In this document: in pieces, positions 8,081 through 14,582 of the stretch
How positions within the stretch are numbered: position 1 is the first letter of the stretch
Layout: each line of letters begins with the position of its first letter
NCBI RefSeq assembly: GCF_036378875.1
Contig: NZ_DASUVO010000057.1
Location: forward strand, 1-64,000
Length of the DNA stretch: 64,000 bases
Origin: Actinophytocola sp036378875
Lineage (GTDB): Bacteria; Actinomycetota; Actinomycetes; Mycobacteriales; Pseudonocardiaceae
Reading direction: 5' to 3'
The notes under the pieces: model-generated
The model's database searches: none
What the model was told of the DNA's origin: nothing
The model's input: the letters and a program-made list of their open reading frames with translations, nothing else
Translations under genes and position numbers: made by a program

Positions 8081-8802
8081 TCGGCCTTCCCGGGTGCGCT
8101 GAACGTGCGGACGACGCCGATCGTGGCCGCCATCATCAGGAACGCCACCAGGGCGGCGAGCAGCAGGTCACCACCTGACAACGAGTTCTCCGGTGTGTTG
8201 TAGCTCCTGGCGGCCGCCTCGGCGAACATGCCGTGATCGGTGGCGACGCCGCCAATGCTCTCCAGTAGGGTCATGTGCTTCATCACGATGTTGTTGGCCT
8301 GCGTCGCGAAGTCCCGGAGCTCCGAGTTGCGGGTGCCGGCACGGACCTCCGCGATCAGGCCGAACACCGTGCCGTGCGCGCCGCGCAACCGGTCGGAGAA
8401 GACCCGGTCGAAGTCCGCGCCGGACGTCGCGCTGATCTCGTCCATCCACTTCTGCGTGGACGAGGACGGCGTCTTCGTCAGCGGCACACCGTACTTGCCG
8501 GCGACGTCCGTCACGAGATCGGTCAGCTTGCGGTGGTCGGAGGCGATCGTGGCGCCCACGTCGCGAGCCCGCTGGGTGCTGCCGCGCTCCACGGCGAGGT
8601 CGCCCATCGGGACCTCCCACAGGTTCGCGAAGTTGATCACCACGAGGAACTCGCGGTCGAGGTCCGAGAGCTGACCCTGTGCGGCCTGCTGGTTCTGCTG
8701 GGGCTGTGCCTGGCTGGCCACGGCGAAGCCGACGGCGGGGAAGGTTGCACCCAGGATGACCAGGAACGAAGCCGCGATCCAGCGGATGAATTTACGTCGC
8801 AT
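8077..8802 (-). CDS. DUF4142 exported protein with C-terminal membrane anchor
   Basis: 241 residues: a signal peptide (basic start, then a hydrophobic run ending near AVASQA), a helical DUF4142 domain (DREFLVVINFANLWEVPMG, ARDVGATIASDHRKL, the late helix NNIVMKHMTLLESIG) and a C-terminal transmembrane segment (LLLAALVAFLMMAATIGVV). DUF4142 has a ferritin-like four-helix character and no settled function. The ATGA overlap with the heme/ferredoxin gene puts it in the same operon, so a role in extracytoplasmic redox or metal handling is plausible but inferred. Confidence 0.85.
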   Translation of the reverse strand: MRRKFIRWIAASFLVILGATFPAVGFAVASQAQPQQNQQAAQGQLSDLDREFLVVINFANLWEVPMGDLAVERGSTQRARDVGATIASDHRKLTDLVTDVAGKYGVPLTKTPSSSTQKWMDEISATSGADFDRVFSDRLRGAHGTVFGLIAEVRAGTRNSELRDFATQANNIVMKHMTLLESIGGVATDHGMFAEAAARSYNTPENSLSGGDLLLAALVAFLMMAATIGVVRTFSAPGKAE

Positions 8803-8826
8803 GGTTTTTAATTACCGCCCCGCGAC

Positions 8827-8985
8827 TCAGTTGTTTACCGTTTCGTAATGCGCAATTAAAGTTTTCTCAGGCATGCTGCCGTACTCGCTGCTGGGACCCT
8901 CCCGCAGCTGGCAGCCACCAAGGAGGAGCGCGGAGACGGTTGCCAGCACTGCGATTCCGGCAACTCTAGAGCTTCGCATCCTCAT
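8827..8985 (-). CDS. Small 52-residue lipoprotein, first gene of the redox operon
   Basis: The short frame starts at ATG 8985 after a strong AGAGGAG ribosome site 7-8 nt upstream. It encodes a basic N-terminus, a hydrophobic stretch and the lipobox LLGGC (Cys25), then only 27 residues, which is a complete small lipoprotein. It stops 24 nt before the DUF4142 gene and follows a good vegetative-type promoter (9004-9032), so it opens the leftward operon. Function is unknown; it could be a small subunit or a maturation partner of the DUF4142/heme proteins. Confidence 0.75.
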   Translation of the reverse strand: MRMRSSRVAGIAVLATVSALLLGGCQLREGPSSEYGSMPEKTLIAHYETVNN

Positions 8986-9003
8986 GGATGAACTCCTCTG
9001 CAG

Positions 9004-9032
9004 TAGATATCAGAACGATTACGCCGCGTCAA
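9004..9032 (-). promoter_or_regulatory. Vegetative-type promoter for the lipoprotein/DUF4142/heme operon
   Basis: On the minus strand TTGACG (9032-9027) and TATCTA (9009-9004) are separated by 17 nt. The predicted start is about 12 nt upstream of the lipoprotein ATG, so the leader would hold little more than the ribosome site. A weaker SigL-like pair (TGAACG at 9105-9100, 17 nt, CGTATA at 9082-9077) lies further upstream. The remaining bases up to 9201 show nothing else. Confidence 0.55.
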
Positions 9033-9201
9033 GATTTTTCTTTCTGGCACACCTCGTCACAGGCGCGCTACAGGCATATACGTTTGATAACGACAGCTTC
9101 GTTCAGTTGCTCAGGGCCCAGATCTGTGACGTGGCTCACATCACCCGATCGGGCGATTAAGTTGATCACGCTTCTTACCGAATAGACAATCCCCCGAACA
9201 G

Positions 9202-9265
9202 CCGAATGCCCTGAAGGCCCCTTCGCGGATGTTGATCGTCGCGAAGAACCCTTCAGGGCATTCGG
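9202..9265. repeat. Long interrupted palindrome, repeat family copy 1 and likely terminator
   Basis: CCGAATGCCCTGAAGG (9202-9217) pairs perfectly with 9250-9265, and inside it CTTCGCG (9221-9227) pairs with CGCGAAG (9240-9246). The apex reads GATGTTGATCGT. It lies 11 nt past the stop of the leftward anti-sigma gene, so it probably terminates that unit. Related palindromes with a similar apex occur at 49735-49787 and 60204-60248. Confidence 0.7.
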
Positions 9266-9276
9266 GAATCGGGCGC

Positions 9277-9981
9277 CTACATCGGCACTGTCACCTCGGT
9301 CTTGCCGGACATAGTCTTGATCTGGATCGACTCGACGTCGTCGGGTGCGACCAGCGCCATGCCCTCCATCTTGCTCATCTTCGCGCCCTCCTCGGACACC
9401 AGCCAGGTGCCCGCGGAGACCGGCTTGCCTTCCTTCGGGATCACCCACAGCTCACAGGGCGTGTTGGCGGGCAGGCCCGTCGCCGTGCCGTGCACCCACA
9501 CCCAGCCCTTCTTCGGCTCCAGCGCGACGTTCATCGTCACACCGGTCTCCGGGTCGGTGGCCTCCGCGAGGCGGGCGTTCGTCGGGCTCGGCTCGACCGT
9601 GACCGTCCTCGGCGCCGCGGTCGCCGCGTCCCCTGTGGTCTCCCGGCCGACGAAGATCCCGCCCACCAGGGCCACCGCCGCGGCGGCGGCACCCACGACC
9701 ACCAGGCCCGTCATGCTGCGGCGCGGTGGTGGGCCGGCCTCCGTGGCGACCCTGCGCAACGTGCGCCGTAGCAGCAGGTCACCGCTCTCCGGTGGGCCGT
9801 CCAGGAACGCCTCCGGCGGTACCTGGTCCAGCGCCCGCCGGATCATCATCAGCTCACTGACCTCGCGCTGGCAGTCCGCACAGCCAGCGAGATGCCCCTG
9901 CACCATGCGCGCCTCGACGGGGTCGAGCGCGCCGATCGCGTACGCGCCGAGCTGGGCCCGGTCGTGCGCGGGTCCGGTCAT
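9277..9981 (-). CDS. Zinc-finger anti-sigma factor with RskA-type extracytoplasmic domain
   Basis: 234 residues. The N-terminal ZAS domain carries H-x3-C-x2-C (HLAGCADC near residues 30-37) and binds the ECF sigma factor. One transmembrane segment (TGLVVVGAAAAAVALVGGIFVG, about 90-112) precedes an outside domain typical of RskA C-termini (GWVWVHGTATGLPANTPCELWVIP). It overlaps the sigma gene by ATGA, the usual sigma/anti-sigma coupling. It would hold the sigma factor until an envelope or redox signal, possibly from the adjacent membrane redox proteins, triggers release. Confidence 0.9.
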   Translation of the reverse strand: MTGPAHDRAQLGAYAIGALDPVEARMVQGHLAGCADCQREVSELMMIRRALDQVPPEAFLDGPPESGDLLLRRTLRRVATEAGPPPRRSMTGLVVVGAAAAAVALVGGIFVGRETTGDAATAAPRTVTVEPSPTNARLAEATDPETGVTMNVALEPKKGWVWVHGTATGLPANTPCELWVIPKEGKPVSAGTWLVSEEGAKMSKMEGMALVAPDDVESIQIKTMSGKTEVTVPM

Positions 9982-10547
9982 CGCCGCACCTCCCCCGACT
10001 TGCCTAGCGACTGTGCCAGCGTGGACCGCAGTGCGCGGACCGCGTGATAAGTCCTTGATTTGACGGTACCCGGCGCGATGCCGAGGACCGCGGCTGTTTC
10101 GTTGACCGTCCGGCCCCGGTAGTACAGCTCCACGAGCACGGCCCGGTGCTCCGGGGACAGGCCTTCGAGCGCACCCATCACGGTCATCGTGTCCACCACG
10201 GTGTCCGCGTGGTCGCGCTGCGCGGCTGGTACGTCAACCGGCTGGTTGACCTCCATGGGCCGCACCGCGCGGGCCCTGGCCCGGTCTGTCACGAGGTTCC
10301 TGGCCACGGTCAACAGCCATCCGCGGACCGAACCAACACCTGACCTCAGCGCGTCTGCGTGCTTCCAAGCCCGCAGCAAGGTCTCCTGAACGACGTCCTC
10401 CGCCGCTGCACGGTCTCCGGTCAACCTGGTCGCGTAGTCCAGGAGGCTTCGGCCGTGCTCGGCATAAAGGGTCTTGATCAGGTCTTCGCCGGGGTTCGCG
10501 GCGCGCGCACGCCGGGAACGCCTACCTATGATCGTCACGGCCGCCAT
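9978..10547 (-). CDS. ECF sigma factor, SigL-like
   Basis: 189 residues from ATG 10547. Region 2 reads YATRLTGDRAAAEDVVQETLLRAWKH and region 4 LSPEHRAVLVELYYRGRTVNETAAVLG followed by GTVKSRTYHAVRALR. It closely resembles M. tuberculosis SigL as I remember that sequence. The frame stays open far upstream, but the extra residues overlap the Rieske gene and look non-coding. GTG 10538 is an alternative start. The anti-sigma gene overlaps its stop, and a TGAACC-16-CGTGTT promoter upstream suggests autoregulation. Confidence 0.9.
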   Translation of the reverse strand: MAAVTIIGRRSRRARAANPGEDLIKTLYAEHGRSLLDYATRLTGDRAAAEDVVQETLLRAWKHADALRSGVGSVRGWLLTVARNLVTDRARARAVRPMEVNQPVDVPAAQRDHADTVVDTMTVMGALEGLSPEHRAVLVELYYRGRTVNETAAVLGIAPGTVKSRTYHAVRALRSTLAQSLGKSGEVRR

Positions 10548-10607
10548 CACCTGCCCAAGTGGCCGGTCGATGAGCAGGGTACTGGACGCAACTTCGCTCA
10601 CGACTGG

Positions 10608-10635
10608 AACACGAGTGTGAACCGGGTTCGGTTCA
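10608..10635 (-). promoter_or_regulatory. SigL-type autoregulatory promoter of the sigma gene
   Basis: The minus strand shows TGAACC (10635-10630), 16 nt, then CGTGTT (10613-10608), matching the TGAAC-16/17-CGT pattern reported for SigL-type sigma factors. The -35 also lies in a perfect inverted repeat, GTGAACC (10617-10623) / GGTTCAC (10630-10636), which could bind a regulator. It overlaps the Rieske stop codon and is about 60 nt upstream of the sigma start. Confidence 0.6.
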
Positions 10636-11436
10636 CGCCAACGAGATTTGATCTCCGGACACCTTAACCGTTCGTGCCGACAGCGGTTCGGTGGCCGGGC
10701 CCTGTGAAACGGACCCGTCCAGCTTGAACTTGCTGCCGTGGCACGGGCAGTTGATGGTGCCCCCGGAGATCGCATCGACAATACAACCCTGGTGCGTACA
10801 CACCGCCGAGAAGGCCATGAACTTGCCGGCCGTCGGCTGTGTTACGACGAGCTCCTTGTCCTGCAGAATCATGCCGCCGCCGACGGGGATGGCGTCCGTT
10901 GTCGCCAGGACGTCCCCACCGCCACCCTGTGGCTCGGTGGTGCCCGGCGCGGTCGTCTCACCGGTTGTCCCCGGCGCGGTGGTCTCTTCGGTGCCTGGTG
11001 GCGCGGAACCGCCGGTGACCAGCTCGCCGTACTCGTTGACGGTGACGTTCATCGCCGCGAGCGGCGTTGGCGCGGGTCCCGCGGTCACCGATCCGTCCGT
11101 CACCTTGAACTTGCTGGCGTGACATGGACAGTTGATGGTGCCGTCGGCGACCGCGTCGACGAGACAGCCCTGGTGCGTGCAGACCGCGGAGAAGCCCTTG
11201 TACTGACCGGCCTCCGGCTGGGTCACCACGATCTTCTGGTTCGCGAAGACCTTGCCACCGCCGACCGGGACGTCCGCGGCCTTGCCGAGAACCTCCCCCG
11301 TCGACGTCTGCGAGCCGGCGGCCTGGTTGTCGCCCTGGTCCGGGGACTGTGGACCGCCGTATCGGGCGCAGGCCGCGCAGGCCGCGCCCACGGCTACGAA
11401 CCCCACCGCGGCGCGGCGGGGGATCTGGTGTGTCAT
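10633..11436 (-). CDS. Exported protein with two tandem Rieske 2Fe-2S domains
   Basis: 267 residues. The N-terminus has a Tat-like RRAAVGFV and a possible lipobox (ACAAC), so the protein is probably exported folded with its clusters and lipid-anchored. Two complete Rieske sites are present: CTHQGCLVD with CPCHASKF (about 86-106) and CTHQGCIVD with CPCHGSKF (about 212-235), each supplying the Cys-His/Cys-His ligand set. A Thr/Gly/Pro linker joins them. It starts directly after the stop of the membrane gene upstream. It could relay electrons outside the cell to or from the neighbouring multi-TM and heme proteins; no oxygenase or bc1 partner is visible. Confidence 0.88.
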   Translation of the reverse strand: MTHQIPRRAAVGFVAVGAACAACARYGGPQSPDQGDNQAAGSQTSTGEVLGKAADVPVGGGKVFANQKIVVTQPEAGQYKGFSAVCTHQGCLVDAVADGTINCPCHASKFKVTDGSVTAGPAPTPLAAMNVTVNEYGELVTGGSAPPGTEETTAPGTTGETTAPGTTEPQGGGGDVLATTDAIPVGGGMILQDKELVVTQPTAGKFMAFSAVCTHQGCIVDAISGGTINCPCHGSKFKLDGSVSQGPATEPLSARTVKVSGDQISLA

Positions 11437-12204
11437 TTAGAATTTCACCCCGTACTCGGAGAAGAACCACAAGGAGGACGTCGCCCACAGGCCGACCAGC
11501 GCGGTGAATACTCCCGCGCCGACGACAGGCAGCACCCAGCCGGGTGTGCGGGAACGGGTCAGGACGATCATCTTGCAGACGAACAGGCCGTAGAAGAAAC
11601 AGCCGAGAAGCGAGTGCATCAGCACCCGGGTGTCGAAGTCCTGGAAACCGAGAGCGTAGAGACAGTGCGCGGCGACCGGCAACGACACGATCACCGCGAG
11701 GCGACCTGACCAGCGGTGCATGAGCGCGGTGCCGTGCCCGGCGCTCCAGCCCGGCAACCGGCCCCACATGGCCATGGCCGACAGCACCTGGATGACCGCG
11801 AGCACGAACGCGATCGAACCCAGCCACGCCTTCGCGGACAGGCCGCTGGAGAAGCCGGCGAGGTTGAACGCGACGCCGGTGCCAACGTGCATCTTGCCGT
11901 ACACGCCGATCCCGACGGCGATGAACGCGCCGACCGACAGCGCCGCGACGACGCCACGGATACCGCTTTCCTGCGGTTCCGGCTCGTCATCGTCGTCCTC
12001 GAACGCGAGAGGGGCGGCGGTGGAGGCGGACTGGTTCAGCCACTGGGCCGGGACCGGCTGTGTGTAGTCGGCTGGCGCGTTCTGCACGCGCTGGGTCGTG
12101 TCCGGCGACAGGTCCGGCAGGTCGGCGTCCGCCCACCGGTCGTCGTCCGGCCACTGGGTCTCCGGAAGTTGACCGGTCGGCCCGAAGTCAGGCGGCAAGG
12201 TCAT
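11437..12204 (-). CDS. Five-helix membrane protein, DUF6529-like, possible heme binder
   Basis: 255 residues. An acidic Pro/Asp-rich cytoplasmic stretch (about 1-80) precedes about five transmembrane segments. Histidines in GHGTALMHRWSGR, VAAHCLYALGF and RVLMHSLLGC sit at helix ends, as in cytochrome b561-like folds, which suggests but does not prove heme binding. ATG 12204 is chosen because GGAG lies 6 nt upstream; an in-frame ATG at 12216 has no good ribosome site. It is directly followed by the double-Rieske gene, so the two probably form a membrane/lipoprotein electron-transfer pair. Confidence 0.75.
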   Translation of the reverse strand: MTLPPDFGPTGQLPETQWPDDDRWADADLPDLSPDTTQRVQNAPADYTQPVPAQWLNQSASTAAPLAFEDDDDEPEPQESGIRGVVAALSVGAFIAVGIGVYGKMHVGTGVAFNLAGFSSGLSAKAWLGSIAFVLAVIQVLSAMAMWGRLPGWSAGHGTALMHRWSGRLAVIVSLPVAAHCLYALGFQDFDTRVLMHSLLGCFFYGLFVCKMIVLTRSRTPGWVLPVVGAGVFTALVGLWATSSLWFFSEYGVKF

Positions 12205-12293
12205 CGGAATCTCCATTCGTGCTACCGAGGTGGAGGCCCCGGCACCCTCTTCGCTCGCACGAATCCCCCGCGGATCCGCGCCTGTCCAGAATG

Positions 12294-13019
12294 TCAGCCG
12301 AACCGGGTCTCGCCGGTGACCTTCTTCGCGGCCACGAAGCCGCCGTCCAGCGTCACGCCGCCGCGCGTCGTGTTCAGTGGGGGCGCGGGCTCGCTGCCCT
12401 GCGGCGTCTGCGCGATGCCGACCTGTGTGCCGTCCGCCAGGATGATCCAGCCGACGGTCGTCTGGCCGTCCTCACCGCGGTACAGCCCGGCGGGCGGCGG
12501 CGCGATGGAGGCGGAGAAGTCGAGCGTCTGCCCACCCGTGGTGACGGTGCCGACGAGCGTCTCACCCTCGAGAGCCGCGGTCAGCGTGTTGGCGTTGTCC
12601 TTGGAGGCGAGCTCGACCGCGCCGTCCTTGGCGGTGCCCTTGAGCCACGACTCGACGGCGTTCCCGTCGCACAGGTAGGCCGAGGCGTCCTCGCCCTTCA
12701 CGGCCACCGCGATGTACAGCTTGCTGCCGTTCGCCTTACCCGCGTAGACGGCCTCCGCCGGGAACGCCACCTCGACCGGCTTGTCCTCGGTCGTCGGGAC
12801 CTCCGACGTCTCCACCGGCGGCGCCGTCGTCTCCTGCGTCTCCGCGGGCGCCTCGGTGCTGCTGGTAGGAGGTTGTTCGTTCTGGGTCGCGCCAACCTGC
12901 GTCGGCGTCGGTGACGGACCGGCAGCCGTGACGAGGCCACCCGCCGCGTTGGCCGTCATCAGGCCGACGAGGCCGCCGACCGCAACGATCGCGGTGACCA
13001 GGGGACCGCGCTGCGCCAT
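12294..13019 (-). CDS. Secreted or membrane-anchored protein of unknown function
   Basis: 241 residues from ATG 13019, which follows a strong GGAGAAGG site. A hydrophobic N-terminal segment (TAIVAVGGLVGLMTANAAGG) acts as signal or anchor. A Ser/Thr/Pro/Glu-rich linker (about 35-85) leads to a globular domain starting VEVAFPAEAVYAGKANGSKLYIAVAV. No catalytic motif was recognised. It lies 89 bp upstream of the membrane/Rieske pair in the same direction and may share its regulation. Confidence 0.7.
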   Translation of the reverse strand: MAQRGPLVTAIVAVGGLVGLMTANAAGGLVTAAGPSPTPTQVGATQNEQPPTSSTEAPAETQETTAPPVETSEVPTTEDKPVEVAFPAEAVYAGKANGSKLYIAVAVKGEDASAYLCDGNAVESWLKGTAKDGAVELASKDNANTLTAALEGETLVGTVTTGGQTLDFSASIAPPPAGLYRGEDGQTTVGWIILADGTQVGIAQTPQGSEPAPPLNTTRGGVTLDGGFVAAKKVTGETRFG

Positions 13020-13102
13020 GACCTTCTCCCGTTCTTGTGTTTGCAGCGATGCTCGCACGGCAAGCTCCGATGCTCACTGTGCAAGTTCCGCTCGGAAACA
13101 AT

Positions 13103-13147
13103 GAGCCACCCGCCCGCTGATGAGATACACGTGCGGGCGGGTGGCTC
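13103..13147 (-). terminator. 15-bp perfect hairpin ending the dynamin operon
   Basis: GAGCCACCCGCCCGC (13103-13117) pairs exactly with 13133-13147 around a 15-nt loop. It begins 8 nt past the stop of the second dynamin gene on the minus strand and is followed by ATTGTTTCC. This is the best intrinsic-terminator candidate in the left half of the window. Confidence 0.75.
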
Positions 13148-13154
13148 GGTTCAG

Positions 13155-14582
13155 TCAGCGTTGTCCCGGGGTCCGCGTGACCAGTCCTTCGCAGGTCCGG
13201 ACGAGCACTCGGCAGGCGTCCGAGGCACGCCGGCCGAACGCCGGGTTCTCCGCGTGCTCGTGCCAGCGACGCAGTGCCTCGAGTGCTGCGGCCCGGGTGG
13301 CTCGCTGGTCAGCCTCCAACGGCAGGCCGAGGCGGACCGGGGCCGCGCCGCCGTCGTCGCCGAGGAGCCGCTCCGCCTCGCGTACCAGCGGTTTCGGCAG
13401 CGCGACCGTGCCGGCCCGCAGCGCGGAGAGCAGCCGCAGCTCGGCGAACTCGTGCGCGCCGGCGAGGATCCGCTCGATGTCCCTCGCGAGCCCTCGGTCG
13501 TCGCCCCTGGTCACCCGCTCCAGCGCGAGCAGCGCGGACCGGGCCTTCAACAGGTCGCGGCGTTCGGTGAACTGGGTGGTGAGCACCTTCTGGAGGTCGG
13601 AAAGGCCGCTGCGGGCAACCAACTCGTCGGCCAGCTCGGCCGGGGTTCTCGTGCCCTGCCTGATGAGGGAGGTCGCGAGCCGGATGCCGAACAGGCCGAA
13701 CCGGGCCACCAGCTCCCCGTGCCCATGAACACGGGTGAACCGGTCGGTCGACAGCAGCGCCGACTCCAGGTCCTCGCGGGGCTTCGCGGCCAGCTCGGCC
13801 AGCGCGGTGAACTCGTTCTGCCGGAGCGTGCGGCCGGTGTGCGCGAGCAGACCGGCGACGGCGACGACGTTCTGGCACAGGCCGCGCAGTGCCGGCTCGG
13901 ACCGGTAGCGGGTCGCGATGGCGCGGGCGGAGAACATGGCGTCGGCGCGGCCGCCGCCGATCTCGTCGGCGCGGGACAGCACGGCGACCGTGGTCACCGA
14001 GGTCGCCCGCGCCACGCCCCGGTCGCGGAACGACTCGAGGAAGTCGGCGTCCGCGCTGTGCAGGTGGCGCATCAGGTAGATGACGGCGTCGGCCTCGGTG
14101 GGCGTGTCGTCCTCCGGGTCGAGGAAGCGGTGCGCGCGGGCCGACACGTCGGCGTTGACCGACGCGACGCCGGGTGTGTCGATGAGCGTCGTGGTCCGCA
14201 GGCTCCTGGTCGGCCAGTCCACGACGAGCCGGTCCACGTCGTCGGCCGGACGTCCGAGGTCGATGTCGAGCGCGCCGTCACGCCGCACGACCGGCAGCTG
14301 AGCCGGGCCGCCCTGCTTCGGGTAGAGGGTGACGCGGGGGCTCAGCCCGTCTCGGTACCAGGTGACGACCTTGGTGCACTCGCCGGCGTCGGTCGGCGCG
14401 ACCGCCTCGCCGACGAGCGCGTTGAGCAGCGTCGACTTGCCGGCCTTGACCTTGCCGGCGATCGCGACCCGCAGCGGCTCGTCGAGGCGGGCCACCTGGC
14501 GGCGGAGCAGCTCGACGGTGCGTGGCTGGTCGCCGTACCTGGCGATGGCCTTGTGCAGGACGTCGCGGACGGCGGCCTTCAC
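13155..14582 (-). CDS. Dynamin-like GTPase, IniC-like
   Basis: 475 residues from GTG 14582, which overlaps the previous stop (GTGA) after an AGGGGG site. GTPase motifs: P-loop GKVKAGKSTLLN (about residues 43-54), G2 Thr in GECTKVV, G3 DTPGV, and SRAD at the G4 place. Size and position match mycobacterial IniC (about 490 residues), the partner of IniA in the isoniazid-inducible iniBAC operon. The mycobacterial proteins remodel membranes under cell-wall stress. The rest is helical without a clear transmembrane pair, unlike its partner. The frame extends upstream into the partner gene, but that part is non-coding in this frame. Confidence 0.87.
   Translation of the reverse strand: MKAAVRDVLHKAIARYGDQPRTVELLRRQVARLDEPLRVAIAGKVKAGKSTLLNALVGEAVAPTDAGECTKVVTWYRDGLSPRVTLYPKQGGPAQLPVVRRDGALDIDLGRPADDVDRLVVDWPTRSLRTTTLIDTPGVASVNADVSARAHRFLDPEDDTPTEADAVIYLMRHLHSADADFLESFRDRGVARATSVTTVAVLSRADEIGGGRADAMFSARAIATRYRSEPALRGLCQNVVAVAGLLAHTGRTLRQNEFTALAELAAKPREDLESALLSTDRFTRVHGHGELVARFGLFGIRLATSLIRQGTRTPAELADELVARSGLSDLQKVLTTQFTERRDLLKARSALLALERVTRGDDRGLARDIERILAGAHEFAELRLLSALRAGTVALPKPLVREAERLLGDDGGAAPVRLGLPLEADQRATRAAALEALRRWHEHAENPAFGRRASDACRVLVRTCEGLVTRTPGQR

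Noticed and set aside
8873..9160. 95-codon plus-strand frame upstream of the anti-sigma gene
   Set aside because: It overlaps the convincing small lipoprotein gene and the promoter on the other strand and has no ribosome site.
10547..10781. N-terminal extension of the sigma factor to 10781
   Set aside because: It overlaps the Rieske gene end and the promoter; ECF factors begin close to the region 2 helix.
12814..12940. Poly-Arg/Pro-rich frames near the secreted protein's linker
   Set aside because: Shadow frames of a Ser/Thr/Pro-rich coding linker.
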